A stretch of DNA of 64,000 nt from Halioxenophilus sp033283405 (GTDB taxonomy: Bacteria; Pseudomonadota; Gammaproteobacteria; Pseudomonadales; Cellvibrionaceae), in the NCBI RefSeq assembly GCF_033283405.1, contig NZ_JAWMQR010000001.1, forward strand, positions 1,281,585 through 1,345,584, read 5' to 3'. Position 1 is the stretch's first letter. Each line of letters opens with the position of its first letter. Of the stretch, positions 1-9,625 are shown piece by piece. The translations under genes and the position numbers were made by a program. The notes below the pieces were generated by a model, which was given only the letters and a program-made list of their open reading frames with translations, did not search any database and was not told where the DNA came from.

Positions 1-617
1 CCAGCGAGAGCACAAACTCAATAGCCACCGCCGGCACTGCGTCGTAACTCACTTCGCCACCGCGGGAGACGTTGGTGTGGAAGCTGCGATCCGATTGCAG
101 GCGCCAATAGGCGGCAATCACCTCTTCCCCCACCACCACAATGCGCAGATCCCGGTCGATGGGCAGATACTCCTGCACATAGAGGCGATCCACCTGCGTG
201 AGGTAGTGCTGCCAATCCTGGCGGTTTTCGATCAGCCAGACACCCACCCCCTGGCTCGATTTAGCCTCCTTGGCAACAAACGGGGTATCCAGCAGCTGCC
301 ACAGGCGCTCCGCCTCTTCCGGGCTGTTTTTGGTAATCCAGGTGGTAGGTAGATTGTTGGGCACCAGCAGCTGGCAGGCGCGGGTGATTTCGATCTTGTC
401 GTGGCCGATACGATAACTGGCGGGGCTTGGAAAGATACGGGCTGAAGAGCCGTACTCCAGGCCATTGAGCTGCCAATATTCGGGAAAAAGCAGCCAGTCG
501 GCCTCATCAATTTGGCCCTGAAAGCGGTGCGGATGTTTTTGATACTCTTCCGGTTTGATATAGCTGACGTCGGGCAGGCCGAGTGTTCGAAACAGGTTGA
601 AAGAGATGAACCGCATA
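1..617 (-). CDS. ATP-grasp (RimK-like) protein, 3' part off window
   Basis: An open frame reads leftwards from an ATG at 617 and has no stop before the window edge, so about 205 N-terminal residues are visible. It starts MRFISFNLFRTLGLP and contains features of the ATP-grasp fold: a GHDKIEITRACQLL segment, a TPFVAKEAKSSQGVGVWLI nucleotide-binding strand and loop, and VQEYLPIDRDLRIVVVGEEV followed by AAYWRLQSD and an N-V-S-R-G-G-E stretch, as in RimK/glutathione-synthetase-like ligases. Such enzymes join a carboxylate to an amine or thiol through an acyl-phosphate. The substrate cannot be told. It is divergent from the gene at 897. Family assignment rests on motif reading only. Confidence 0.75.
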
Positions 618-822
618 CAGTGCAATCAAGGACCCAGGGGCCGCAGATTCTGCCTTAACCGCATAAAAAATCAACAGAAATAATGGCCCTGGCCAAGCCG
701 TCCACAATCCAGCTGGAGCCAACGCTCGCTTCTGCGCTGGTCGCTATCCCCGTGCACGGCTCCCTGAACCGCTTAGCCACTTCCCCACCCGTTCACAAAG
801 TAATCACCCAGGGTTTCTCAAT

Positions 823-841
823 TGATAACCGGTTCTTATCA
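823..841. promoter_or_regulatory. Short dyad in the divergent promoter region
   Basis: TGATAA and TTATCA are inverted 6-bp arms separated by 7 bases, about 55 bp upstream of the gene at 897, in the gap between two divergent genes. It could be an operator. No bound protein can be named and chance is not excluded. Confidence 0.25.
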
Positions 842-896
842 CGGATAGTTGGGTAAGATGCGTAATTGCGCGCCATTTTGAATTAGGATTAAATAT

Positions 897-2087
897 GTGA
901 CGGTGTTCACGGAAATGCCACCACTGCAAGACTCAGGGAGCGAACTCATGTTTTGGCGATCTCTTTCGTCCTTCGGGAGCACTGTGGCTCTCGTCGATGA
1001 TGACCGCACGTTAACCTATGCCGAGCTGCACCAGCGCATCGCCGGCGTTGCCGAATCGATGGGTAGCACCAAATCGCTGGTGATGATCGCCGCCGACAAC
1101 TCCCTGGAAACGGTTGTTGCCCTCTACGGCGCCCTCTACGGCGGCCACACCGCCATCCTATGCCCCCGTCACAACGGCGCACAGAGCAGCGCCATTCGCC
1201 AACAGTTTCAGCCCCAGTGGATTTGCGATCGCAGCGAGAGCCATGTTTGGCAGCTGAACGCCAACAAAGAGGCAGAGGTCGCATCGCTACACCCCGACCT
1301 GGCGCTGGTGGTTAACCAAGCTGGCGACAGTGACCGTTACGCCCGCTTCTCCTACCAACATCTAGCCGCCAATAGCGCGGCCATCGGCAAGCACCTGCAG
1401 ATAGGCGGCGGCGACAAAACCCTGCTCACCCTGCCACTGCACAGTTGTTACGGTTTAACGGTGCTCAATAGTCATCTGGCGAGTGGCGCCACCGTTCACC
1501 TCGGTAGTGAGCCGCTGGCCGGTGATGCGGCTATCAAATTTATCCAGCAGGCGGGCATAACCTCACTGACCTGCGCCGCAGACGATATCGAACAGCTGGA
1601 AGCACACCAATTCCGCGAGCACCCCCTCCCCTCGCTGCGCTACCTTACCTTGGCTGGTGGCGGCCTTGAGCCGGAGGCAAGCAACCGTTATGCGCAGTGG
1701 GCAGGCAGGGCCAACAAGCGGTTTTTTGTCATGGCCGGGCAGAACGACCGGGGCTCACCCGGTCTGTGGGGCAGTACGGCAAACGGGGTGGCCGCCAACG
1801 ACGCGCCAACGGCAGAGCAAAACGGGTCGCTGATCGTTGCCGGTGCCGAGTTGATGATGGGCTACGCGCGGTCACTCGCCGACCTGGCTGAGGGAACCCA
1901 CCATGGGCAAGTGGCCGACAAAGAGGTTGGCAGCTTTGCCATTGTTGAGCGAACCGAGCCGGCCAGGCGAATGCCCGCCGCCTATGCCGCAAGCTTTAGC
2001 GACAGCCATGGCTTGGGGTCATTAAAGCGGAGGCTGCAACGCTCACTGGCCTGGATCAGCCCGCGAAGCAACCGCGCCCGGGAATAG
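897..2087 (+). CDS. Degenerate AMP-binding (acyl-CoA/acyl-AMP ligase-like) protein
   Basis: The 396-residue protein follows the ANL-superfamily N-domain: a DDRTLTYAELHQRI opening, a LETVVALYGALYGGHTAILCP segment, and later LRYLTLAGGGLEP then NKRFFVMAGQNDRG, which sits where ligases have a YGQTE-type motif. The phosphate-binding T-S-G-S-T-G loop is absent: the equivalent stretch near residue 140 reads NQAGDSDRYARFSYQHL. The C-terminal lid domain with the catalytic lysine is also missing (family proteins usually exceed 500 residues). It is therefore unlikely to form acyl-adenylates. It may be a decaying gene or a repurposed binding protein. The start used is GTG at 897, about 9 bp after AGGA; an in-frame ATG lies at 915. 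Confidence 0.6.
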   Translation: MTVFTEMPPLQDSGSELMFWRSLSSFGSTVALVDDDRTLTYAELHQRIAGVAESMGSTKSLVMIAADNSLETVVALYGALYGGHTAILCPRHNGAQSSAIRQQFQPQWICDRSESHVWQLNANKEAEVASLHPDLALVVNQAGDSDRYARFSYQHLAANSAAIGKHLQIGGGDKTLLTLPLHSCYGLTVLNSHLASGATVHLGSEPLAGDAAIKFIQQAGITSLTCAADDIEQLEAHQFREHPLPSLRYLTLAGGGLEPEASNRYAQWAGRANKRFFVMAGQNDRGSPGLWGSTANGVAANDAPTAEQNGSLIVAGAELMMGYARSLADLAEGTHHGQVADKEVGSFAIVERTEPARRMPAAYAASFSDSHGLGSLKRRLQRSLAWISPRSNRARE

Positions 2088-2123
2088 CGCCAGAGCAGGT
2101 TGGATGCAGTTACTCTGCGTTAA

Positions 2124-2669
2124 CTAACGCAACCGGCTGAGAAGGTGATAGCTGAAGTCGTCCGGCTGCAGATCGCCCCGCTTGACCTTGTCGCCCATGC
2201 CAAACGGGCCCGCCTGCCAATCGGCGCTGTCGGGCAACTCCCGAAACCAATCGACCATCACAAACCGTTTTAAGATACGCCATTCGTCGTTGCGCTTCTC
2301 GAAGGTATCGAGATAGCGGCCGGCGGCAAAGGCGTCGCGACGGTGGCCCTGCTCATCGGGTATGGAGTGGTAACCCTGGAAGTAGCTCTCCACATCGGCC
2401 TGGTCGCCCGCAATGCAGATCAGGCAATTAGCCAGCATGTGCATGGAGTAGCGCATGGCCTGCAGAATGGGTTTGGAGTAGGCGATGAACTGCTCGATAT
2501 CGCCGGAGAACTCCAGATGATCATCGTGGCTATCCGGCCAGTAGGCGCTGCGCAACAGTGTTTCGTCGCAGCGGTCGGTGCCGCGGCAATAGCGCATTAA
2601 GGTGTCGCGTATCGCCTCCCGGTCCGCCATCTCTTCGGCTATTTCACTGACTCGTCTGGCCATTGCCAC
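2124..2669 (-). CDS. SnoaL/NTF2-like protein
   Basis: This 181-residue protein has the pattern of SnoaL-like (NTF2-fold) proteins: an N-terminal helix DREAIRDTLMRYCRGTDRCD, a central HMLANCLICIAGDQADVESYFQGYHS strand pair, and GRYLDTFEKRNDEWRILKRFVMVDW near the end. This cone-shaped fold serves as a small hydratase, isomerase or dehydratase, or as a binding domain, in steroid, terpene and aromatic pathways. It is the last gene of the minus-strand run led by the ferredoxin at 6172, 34 bp after the EthD-like gene. The exact reaction cannot be read from sequence. Confidence 0.7.
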   Translation of the reverse strand: MAMARRVSEIAEEMADREAIRDTLMRYCRGTDRCDETLLRSAYWPDSHDDHLEFSGDIEQFIAYSKPILQAMRYSMHMLANCLICIAGDQADVESYFQGYHSIPDEQGHRRDAFAAGRYLDTFEKRNDEWRILKRFVMVDWFRELPDSADWQAGPFGMGDKVKRGDLQPDDFSYHLLSRLR

Positions 2670-2703
2670 TCCTTATTATTTATTCGAGGTTTTTGAGGCT
2701 TAA

Positions 2704-3075
2704 TCAGGGCGATGATTTTTGGGGCTGGCACTTTTTGGCGGTGAGCGTCAGCACTGGCTCGCCGCTGGCTTCATAGACTACGGCGTAGGCGTTTTCGGTA
2801 TCGAGCGCATCGGAGACCACCAGGGTGCCCTGCTCCGCCGCCGTTACCAAACCGCCGAGGGTTTGGCGGATATCGTCGGACTCAATGTCGTAGATGGCCA
2901 TAAAGCGGTAGGGGTTGGGCTCTTGGATTGGGTGTTGCAGGTGGAAGCGTTGGGCGGCGATAAAACCCGGCAACGCGACCACATCCTGCAGATGCTGGTG
3001 GCGGTACCACTCATCGCACTCCGCTTCCCGTCCGGGAAAGGGGTTGCTCAATACCACCATTTTGTAGTGTGGCAT
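2704..3075 (-). CDS. EthD/DUF4286-like small protein
   Basis: The 123-residue protein starts MPHYKMVVLSNPFPGREAECDEWY with a YRHQHLQDVVALPGF continuation. This is typical of dimeric alpha+beta-barrel proteins of the EthD/DUF4286 type, where the W-Y-x-x-x-H-L element lines the cavity. These are often encoded beside ring-cleaving or CoA-dependent catabolic genes, but their role is poorly defined. It lies between the crotonase and the NTF2-like gene on the same strand, consistent with one transcript. No membrane segment or signal peptide is seen. Confidence 0.55.
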   Translation of the reverse strand: MPHYKMVVLSNPFPGREAECDEWYRHQHLQDVVALPGFIAAQRFHLQHPIQEPNPYRFMAIYDIESDDIRQTLGGLVTAAEQGTLVVSDALDTENAYAVVYEASGEPVLTLTAKKCQPQKSSP

Positions 3076-3212
3076 AGGCTGGCTCTCGGCCTTTAACTCT
3101 TATGTTTAGGTGTTGTCACCGGTTTGGTGACGGTTGTTGGCGGCGCTTCTGAATGAACCTGGCCGGTGTGCGCTACCGCCCGGGTAACGCACCACTGGCC
3201 AAGCAACTTTAT

Positions 3213-3995
3213 CTATTTGGATTTATCGAGCATGGCTTGCACCGCGTTGCGGTGGTCGGCCTGACGCATACTCACCGCCTCGTAGGCCAAGCCGGTATCA
3301 AGCAGGCTGTGGGTGACGCGCTTGAGCTCCTGGTTAAGCAGGATTTTGGTCCAGCGTACGGCATTTCTGGAGCCCGCCAGCAGTCGCTCACAGAGGGCAT
3401 CGACGGTGGTATCCAGTGCCTCGGGGGCGACACAGTGGTTGATCAGGCCAATCTCCGCCGCCTTACTGGCGGTGAGCAGTTCACCGGTCAGCAGATACTC
3501 TTTGGCGCGGCACAAGCCGATCAACTGCGGCCAGATGATAGCGCCGCCATCGCCCGCCACCAGCCCCACGGCCACGTGCGGGTCGCCAATTTTGGCCTTC
3601 TCTGAGGCGATGATAATGTCGCAAAAAAGTGCCAGGGTGGCGCCCAGGCCCACCGCGTGACCATTCAATCGGCACACCAACGGCTTGTCGAGATCGAGCA
3701 TGGAGAAGACGATGCGCTTGGCCAGGCGCACCTCTTCATCGAACAGATCGGCGTTGTTGGCGTTGCGCTGGATATGCTCCAGATCCCCACCGGCGGAGAA
3801 GGCCCGGCCGGCACCGGTAAACACCACCACATCACACTCGACATCGGCGGCGGCAAAGGTGAACACCTCGGCCAGCTCCTCGTGCAACTTCAGGTTAACG
3901 GCATTGAGCAGCTCCGGCCGGTTCATGGTGATGGTCAGAACACGGCCGCTGCGAGTGAGTAACAGCGTTTCGTAGGTGGGGATAGTAGTGGTCAT
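3213..3995 (-). CDS. Enoyl-CoA hydratase/isomerase-family (crotonase) protein
   Basis: The 260-residue protein has a full crotonase fold: MNRPELLNAVN near residue 25, the oxyanion-hole loop GAGRAFSAGGDL at 61-72, and NGHAVGLGATLALFCDII at 111-128. By alignment with classical hydratase motifs (GGGCE and PE), the two catalytic glutamates are replaced by Thr120 and His140. It probably does not do ordinary syn-hydration and may be an isomerase, a retro-Claisen hydrolase or a C-C lyase. It starts 3 bp after the stop of the flavoprotein gene, so translational coupling and a shared pathway are likely. Confidence 0.85.
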   Translation of the reverse strand: MTTTIPTYETLLLTRSGRVLTITMNRPELLNAVNLKLHEELAEVFTFAAADVECDVVVFTGAGRAFSAGGDLEHIQRNANNADLFDEEVRLAKRIVFSMLDLDKPLVCRLNGHAVGLGATLALFCDIIIASEKAKIGDPHVAVGLVAGDGGAIIWPQLIGLCRAKEYLLTGELLTASKAAEIGLINHCVAPEALDTTVDALCERLLAGSRNAVRWTKILLNQELKRVTHSLLDTGLAYEAVSMRQADHRNAVQAMLDKSK

Positions 3996-3998
3996 AAT

Positions 3999-5735
3999 CT
4001 AGGCGGTTTCCATTGCTTCTTTGGTTTCTTCCGCCGGCAGTTTACCAGCTCGCGCCGCGATGTCGTTAGCCGCGACATAACCAAACACCATGGCCGGGCC
4101 AATGGTACCGCCGGCACCCGGGTAGAGGTTGCCGAACGGGCTGCCGGAGTTGTTGCCGGCGGCGTAGAGGTTGGCAATGGGTTCGCCCTTGGCGTCCAGC
4201 ACGCGGCCCTTGGCATCGGCCTTCAAGCCACCCTTGGTGCCCAGGTCACCCATGTTGATCGGCACCGCGTAGTATGGGGCGCGATTAATGGGGCCCAAGC
4301 AGGGGTTGGGGGTCACACTGAAGTGGCCAAACATGCGGTCGTAGTCGTTGCTGCCCCGGCCGAACTCGGGGTCCTCACCGCTGCGGGCGTACTGGTTCAT
4401 ATTAGCCACCACCGACTTGAGCTTATCGGTCGGCACATGAATTTTGGCGGCCAACAGCTCAATGCTCTCCGCCTTAAAGACGTAGTGATCCCAGTAATCT
4501 TTCGGTACCGACCAGTCCGGCATCAGAATTTTGGGCAGGAAGCCACCGGCGGTAAATTTCTCCCGGAAGTTGGCATCGAACACCAGCCAGCAGGGGCAGT
4601 TGGCGCCGGTCTCGAGCTGGTTTTTGACCATCGCCTCGCCGAACTCGTCGTAGCTGCAGGCCTCATCCACGAAACGGTCGCCATTGCGGTTCACACAAAC
4701 GCTGTGCGGCCGGCCAACGTCAAACGCCGCCTGGTGAATCTCATCAAAGTTGGAGGCCTTGGGCATGGGCCAGTGCATGGTGGGAATCCACCAGCAGGCC
4801 TCGGCATGCTCCACCTCGGCGCCGATATCGAGCCCTGCGATAATCGCCTCGCCGCGGTTGGCATCTTCCGGTGAGCTGCTGTAGCGGGTTAAGCCCGGCA
4901 CCTTCAGATAGCGATCGCGCAGCTCCTGGTTCCATTCGAAACCACCGGCCGAGAGTACCACCCCGTGGCGGGCATGAATCTCATACTGGCGGCCGAAGTT
5001 GCTCACCTTGACCCCGGTCACCTCACCATCGGTGAGAATCAGCTCATCCAGTTTGGTCTCCAAACGCACCTCCACACCGCGATCAAACACCTGCTTGAAG
5101 AGGTGGCCCATCAGTGCGCCGCCCATGGTAAAGCGGCGATCGCGACCGCCCAACATACGGGTGCTGAAATCGGTCCAGTAGCGCCAGGCCATCTTCAGGA
5201 AGGTTTTGACATAACCCGGGGCGAAGGTGGAGAGCGAGAAGAACTCCATCACGTCCATGGCGTAGCGCTTAAAGGGTTTAAAGCGGGAGTACTGCTCGCG
5301 CATTAACAGGAATTGATCGCCCAGCTCGCGGCCATCGAAGGTATCAACAATCACCGAGCGGTCGGCACGGGAACCCGGAGTGCCGGCGAAGTAGTCCGGC
5401 CAGGCGGAGGGCATCACCGGAATGCCGACCTTTTTCATGTAGCCGGCCATGGCCGGGGCGGCATCGACAAAGGCATCCAGCCGATCTTTTTGGATCTCGC
5501 TGCGCAACAGGTGACTGAGGTACTCCATGGTCTGTTCCCGGCTGTCGTCACTGGGCACCAGCTGATGGTTGGGCAGCCACATCACACCGCCGGAGGTGGC
5601 GGAGGTACCACCGTATTTATGGGCCTTTTCAATGATCAACACCGAAAGACCAAGATCGGCCGCCCGCAGGGCTGCCATGCCACCCGCCGAGCCGGAGCCG
5701 ACGACGACCAGGTCATAGATTTCTGTAGTACTCAT
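3999..5735 (-). CDS. 3-ketosteroid delta1-dehydrogenase-like FAD flavoprotein
   Basis: The 578-residue protein belongs to the FAD_binding_2/KstD family. An N-terminal dinucleotide motif VVGSGSAGGMAALRAADLG is followed by IIEKAHKYGGTSATSGGVMW. The C-terminus has NLYAAGNNSG and YPGAGGTIGPAMVFGY, close to the FAD and active-site segment of delta1-ketosteroid dehydrogenases. Such enzymes remove hydrogens from ring carbons next to a ketone; related fumarate-reductase-like members act on other cyclic ketones. A GGAG ribosome site lies upstream of the ATG. It sits between the ferredoxin and the crotonase in one run, suggesting ring oxidation before CoA-dependent cleavage. The substrate is inferred from the family only. 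Confidence 0.85.
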   Translation of the reverse strand: MSTTEIYDLVVVGSGSAGGMAALRAADLGLSVLIIEKAHKYGGTSATSGGVMWLPNHQLVPSDDSREQTMEYLSHLLRSEIQKDRLDAFVDAAPAMAGYMKKVGIPVMPSAWPDYFAGTPGSRADRSVIVDTFDGRELGDQFLLMREQYSRFKPFKRYAMDVMEFFSLSTFAPGYVKTFLKMAWRYWTDFSTRMLGGRDRRFTMGGALMGHLFKQVFDRGVEVRLETKLDELILTDGEVTGVKVSNFGRQYEIHARHGVVLSAGGFEWNQELRDRYLKVPGLTRYSSSPEDANRGEAIIAGLDIGAEVEHAEACWWIPTMHWPMPKASNFDEIHQAAFDVGRPHSVCVNRNGDRFVDEACSYDEFGEAMVKNQLETGANCPCWLVFDANFREKFTAGGFLPKILMPDWSVPKDYWDHYVFKAESIELLAAKIHVPTDKLKSVVANMNQYARSGEDPEFGRGSNDYDRMFGHFSVTPNPCLGPINRAPYYAVPINMGDLGTKGGLKADAKGRVLDAKGEPIANLYAAGNNSGSPFGNLYPGAGGTIGPAMVFGYVAANDIAARAGKLPAEETKEAMETA

Positions 5736-5836
5736 GTGTTTTCTCCGCGTGTCGCTTCCTATCTGGCGTTGTCCAGGGCGTAGGGGTTAATTGCCCAAGC
5801 AGCCGCCGAATCATCGGTCTCAATAAATTGGCGGGC

Positions 5837-6172
5837 TTACTCTTCCGCCGGGGCCACGGTCACTTTCAGGCCATCCATCGCTTCGGTCAGAATAATCTGG
5901 CAGCCGAGACGACTGCTGGGCTGCATGGTCTCTGGCGCCACCCCTTCGATAGTCATCTCTTCGATTTCGTCCGCAGCACCCACGGCGGCCTGCCACTCGT
6001 CGGCGACATAAACATGACAGGTTCCGCAGGAACAGCTGCCACCGCAGTCACCAAGAATGCCCTCCACTTCGTTGTCGCGACCGATATTCATCAACGACTC
6101 ACCTACGCTGCAATCGCTGAAGGTTTTCTCTTCGCCATTTTGTTGCACAAAAGTTACTGTCACTGTGCTCAT
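5837..6172 (-). CDS. Adrenodoxin-type [2Fe-2S] ferredoxin
   Basis: The 111-residue protein carries the adrenodoxin-type cluster ligands C43-x5-C49-x2-C52 and C91 (GDCGGSCSCGTCHVYV, then SRLGCQIILTEAMDGL). An extra Cys47 lies inside the loop. Ferredoxins of this class pass electrons from an NADH-dependent reductase to a cytochrome P450 or Rieske oxygenase. No P450 or ferredoxin reductase gene is in the window; the only oxygenase is the Rieske protein at 51447. It is first in the run 6172-2124 and is separated from the upstream receptor by a terminator. Confidence 0.9.
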   Translation of the reverse strand: MSTVTVTFVQQNGEEKTFSDCSVGESLMNIGRDNEVEGILGDCGGSCSCGTCHVYVADEWQAAVGAADEIEEMTIEGVAPETMQPSSRLGCQIILTEAMDGLKVTVAPAEE

Positions 6173-6216
6173 TGATTAACCTCTTAATTCAGCCGATTCC
6201 GGCCCATGCTTTAAAC

Positions 6217-6248
6217 AAAAAACCCTGCGACCGAAACGGCCGCAGGGC
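6217..6248 (-). terminator. Rho-independent terminator after the TonB receptor
   Basis: Directly after the receptor stop codon the minus strand forms a stem of CCCTGCG and CGCAGGG arms, extended by CCG/CGG around one mismatch, with a 3-base loop and followed by TTTTTT. It separates the receptor from the ferredoxin operon. Confidence 0.9.
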
Positions 6249-6254
6249 TACTAC

Positions 6255-8567
6255 TTAAAACTGATAGGAGAGCTCCACACCGTAGGTACGTGGCTCGCCC
6301 ACCGCGGCGGCGTTGTGGCCGAGAGAAGCACCGAGAGCCATGCCACCAACAAAATACTCCTCATCGGTTAGGTTTTTACCAAACAACGCACCGGAAAAAT
6401 CACTGCCCATAATATGGCTCCAGTTGAAACGAGCATTGACCAGTTCATAACTGGGAAGCTCGGTATCCGGAGCAATAGAATCTGCGGTATTAGAGAAATA
6501 CATATCATCTTGCGAATAGTATTCAGCAAAGAGATCCAACTCACCCATTTCGCTTGAGATAGGCAGCGACCATTTAGCCCATACTGACCAAGTCGTTTCG
6601 GGAGTATTTGCCACTGGGCTGTAACTGTAATCCACACCAAAGAGAGTGGTATCACCATCGGTAAATTCCGCATCGGTAATGGCAGCCATCAGACCCATCT
6701 CCAAAGACTCCGACAACAACATCGACATCTCCAGCTCAAAACCTTTGACTTCCATCTCAGGAACATTGGCGGTTACAGCAATTGAGGCTAAATCCAATCC
6801 GTTGGGGTAAGGATCCGGGTCGGGAAACTCAATGCGCTGCACATCGTCTACCGTCTGCTGATAAACCGCCAAACTCATACGCGTTGGCAGATCCAGCAAC
6901 TCGCCCTCGTACTTCACACCAATCTCAAAATCTTGAACGGTTTCCTCATCAAATTTATTACCGCCACCGGTAGCGTTAGCATTAAACGGTGGTGCAGAAC
7001 CGTTGAAGCCACCACTGCGGAAACTGGCACGAGCCTTTGCGTAGGCGAACAAGCTATCACTCACGTCATACTCAATACCAAGTTCCCAGGAATCACCGGT
7101 AAAGGTCTCATCCTGATTATTGGAAAAGCCGGGAAAATTATAAAAGTCGGCCCCGGGAAGCTGCTCAATAGAGACATCTTCCTCTGTGTAACGATAGCCA
7201 GCCGTTAATTTCACGCTATCGGTGAGACTATAAGTACCTTGCGAATAAAGCGCGGCGGTCTCGGTTGAGATACCAAAATGGCTGGTTGCCACCTGGAAAA
7301 AGGCAGTATCCAGGAAATAAGTTTGTGGCCACAGAGTTTCGCTATCACTATCCTGGTAATAAAAGCCAACGATGTAATTTAATTTACCCTCCGCCGCTTC
7401 GCCACTTAGTTGCAACTCATTAGAGAAAGACTCCAGCTCAAATTCGTTACCCACCTTACCAGTAACAACATTGCGTGTAGCAAAGGAGACCCATGGTGCA
7501 CCAAGCGCTGGTTGCTCTGAGTCGGTATCACCTTTGGTGTAACCCAAAATATTTTTGAGCTGCAGATTTTCACTGATATCAACCGTGGTGGTATTGGTAA
7601 ATACCTGATCTTCGCCTACGTGCTCGGCCCCAAAGGGATGAGATGTTTTATAGAGCCCTAACGATTTCTGCTCATCAGCATAAGCGACTAAATCGGGAAA
7701 TAAAAACGAGGAGAACCCATTCAAATTGAAACCGTTATTGGTATCACCAAAACTGTATACGCTATACACATAGGTAGCGCCGGTATTAGTGCCTTCAATG
7801 CGGGAGTAGGCGTAAACCGAGGTATTTTCAAAGCTATCACTTGGGCGCACAGTTAACGACATGCGCACACTGTCACGGCTAACATCCCCGTGGGTGGCAC
7901 CGGTGGTAATGTTATCAATGTAGCCATCTTTCTCTAGGCTGTTAAAGGCCAAGCGAAACAGCACCGTATCATCGACAATCGGTGTATTAATAACACCTTG
8001 CACTTCGGTCATATCAAAATTGCCACCGCGAATAGTGAGCTCGCCTTCTAATTCGTTAGTTGGCTTAGCCGAGGTGTACAACACCGCGCCCCCGGTGGTA
8101 TTGCGACCAAACAGCGTTCCCTGTGGTCCTTTTAAAACCTGAACAGATTCCAAATCGTAAAAAGTCGATGCGCCACTAACGGTTAACGGCACTTCGTTCA
8201 TGTAAGCTACAACCGCTGAGGGGGAACCACTGAAAGTATCGGCAGATTGACCGCGGATAGAATAGGTTAATGAATTATTGCCCTGCGTTTGTCGAATGGT
8301 TAAACCTGGAACGGCAAACTGAAGATCGGAGTCAGTTAATACTTGCCGAGCATCCAAGGCCTCATCGTTCATTGCTGTAACTGCAATGGGGACTTTTGAT
8401 AAACTCTCATCACGGCGGCGAGCGGTGACAACCACCTCCTCCATAACGCTTGCCCGTTCGTTGTCACTGCTTTGCGCGTAGCCCGCGGTAGTGAAACCCG
8501 CCGCAGCTACTGCCAACACCAAAGGTCTGACAACCATTGTTATTTTTTTCTGTGTAGTCTCAGCCAT
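6255..8567 (-). CDS. TonB-dependent outer-membrane receptor
   Basis: This 770-residue outer-membrane protein has an N-terminal signal sequence (AAAGFTTAGYAQS), a likely TonB-box region near EEVVVTARRRDE, a plug domain with QVLKGPQGTLFGRNTTGGAV, and a long beta-barrel ending in aromatic YGVELSYQF, as expected for barrel assembly. It follows the pattern of receptors in lipid-, steroid- and polycyclic-degrading bacteria rather than classic siderophore receptors. The ligand is unknown, but its place between the SDR and the ring-oxidation operon suggests uptake of the pathway substrate. AGGAGGT lies just before the ATG. Confidence 0.9.
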   Translation of the reverse strand: MAETTQKKITMVVRPLVLAVAAAGFTTAGYAQSSDNERASVMEEVVVTARRRDESLSKVPIAVTAMNDEALDARQVLTDSDLQFAVPGLTIRQTQGNNSLTYSIRGQSADTFSGSPSAVVAYMNEVPLTVSGASTFYDLESVQVLKGPQGTLFGRNTTGGAVLYTSAKPTNELEGELTIRGGNFDMTEVQGVINTPIVDDTVLFRLAFNSLEKDGYIDNITTGATHGDVSRDSVRMSLTVRPSDSFENTSVYAYSRIEGTNTGATYVYSVYSFGDTNNGFNLNGFSSFLFPDLVAYADEQKSLGLYKTSHPFGAEHVGEDQVFTNTTTVDISENLQLKNILGYTKGDTDSEQPALGAPWVSFATRNVVTGKVGNEFELESFSNELQLSGEAAEGKLNYIVGFYYQDSDSETLWPQTYFLDTAFFQVATSHFGISTETAALYSQGTYSLTDSVKLTAGYRYTEEDVSIEQLPGADFYNFPGFSNNQDETFTGDSWELGIEYDVSDSLFAYAKARASFRSGGFNGSAPPFNANATGGGNKFDEETVQDFEIGVKYEGELLDLPTRMSLAVYQQTVDDVQRIEFPDPDPYPNGLDLASIAVTANVPEMEVKGFELEMSMLLSESLEMGLMAAITDAEFTDGDTTLFGVDYSYSPVANTPETTWSVWAKWSLPISSEMGELDLFAEYYSQDDMYFSNTADSIAPDTELPSYELVNARFNWSHIMGSDFSGALFGKNLTDEEYFVGGMALGASLGHNAAAVGEPRTYGVELSYQF

Positions 8568-8762
8568 GTTTACCTCCTAAAGGGCCACACCACAGGCGTG
8601 TAGCGTGGCCAATTGTTATTGTTTTTTATTGTTTGCACGGCTTAGGCCGGCGCTAGGTAATGCTCGCTCTCCTTACAAATCTCTCCTTCAGCTCTCTCCT
8701 TTAAACCCTCGTCTTAAACCCCTTTGCTTAAATTTCGCTCGTTAAATTTGACTCACACGCGG

Positions 8763-9611
8763 TTAGGAAAATTCGGCCAGCGCCTGTGCCCGGGCATCCC
8801 AAATTTCGCGCAGGTGATTGACCGGGTCGCCGGCGGTAATACCACCATCTATCGGCATTGTGATACCGGTAATTTGAGCGGCGCGGTCACTGCATAAAAA
8901 GAGCGCAGCCTGGGCCACATCGCGCGGCGCACCGTGACGTTTTAGCGGTTGGTTGGAGTCCCACACCGGCGCCAATGCATCACGCACTTTTTGGCTCTGC
9001 GCTTCGCTCATACCGGGTTCGGTGTAGGCATTGAGCGGTGTGCGTATATGGCCGGGGATCAGGCAGTTCACCCGAATGCCGTATTCGGCCAGGTCGATGG
9101 CCATCGATTTACTGGCCAAAATAACAGCTGCCTTGGTCGAGCGATAAGTCATCAAGGCGTGGCCCGGCAAGACACCGGCGATAGAGGCATTATTGAGAAT
9201 GACACCGCCACCATTTTTGGCCATATGGCGGCCGGCAAACTGGCTGCCTTTAATCACTCCCAACCAGTTAATACCCACCACCTTGTCAAAGTCGTCGAAG
9301 GGATCATCCAGAAAGCGATCGTACTGAGCACCGGAAATACCGGCGTTGTTAAACATAATATGCAGGCCACCAAACGTGGTGATGGCACAATCGACCAACG
9401 CCTGCAGCTCTTCCGGTTTGGACACATCGGTGTGTTTATAAATGGCGTTGCCGCCGAGTGTAGCCTCCAGCGACTTACCCGCATCGTCGTTAACATCGGC
9501 GAATACTACTTTGGCTCCCTCTTCCACAAAGAGCTCAACGGTCGCCCGGCCGATACCACTGGCGCCACCGGTTATTACTGCCACTTTTCCAGATAGCTCT
9601 TGGCTCACCAT
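8763..9611 (-). CDS. Short-chain dehydrogenase/reductase (SDR)
   Basis: The 282-residue classical SDR has the TGGASGIG cofactor loop, a VFADVNDD stretch with Asp at the end of beta2 (suggesting NAD preference), the NNAGISG motif, a catalytic serine in NNASIAG and the Y-R-S-T-K active site. It would oxidise or reduce an alcohol/ketone pair of the pathway intermediate. AGGAGG is only 2-3 bases before the ATG at 9611, so the GTG codon directly after it may be the real start. A terminator separates it from the AraC gene upstream. Confidence 0.88.
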   Translation of the reverse strand: MVSQELSGKVAVITGGASGIGRATVELFVEEGAKVVFADVNDDAGKSLEATLGGNAIYKHTDVSKPEELQALVDCAITTFGGLHIMFNNAGISGAQYDRFLDDPFDDFDKVVGINWLGVIKGSQFAGRHMAKNGGGVILNNASIAGVLPGHALMTYRSTKAAVILASKSMAIDLAEYGIRVNCLIPGHIRTPLNAYTEPGMSEAQSQKVRDALAPVWDSNQPLKRHGAPRDVAQAALFLCSDRAAQITGITMPIDGGITAGDPVNHLREIWDARAQALAEFS

Positions 9612-9625
9612 TTCCTCCTACTTAA

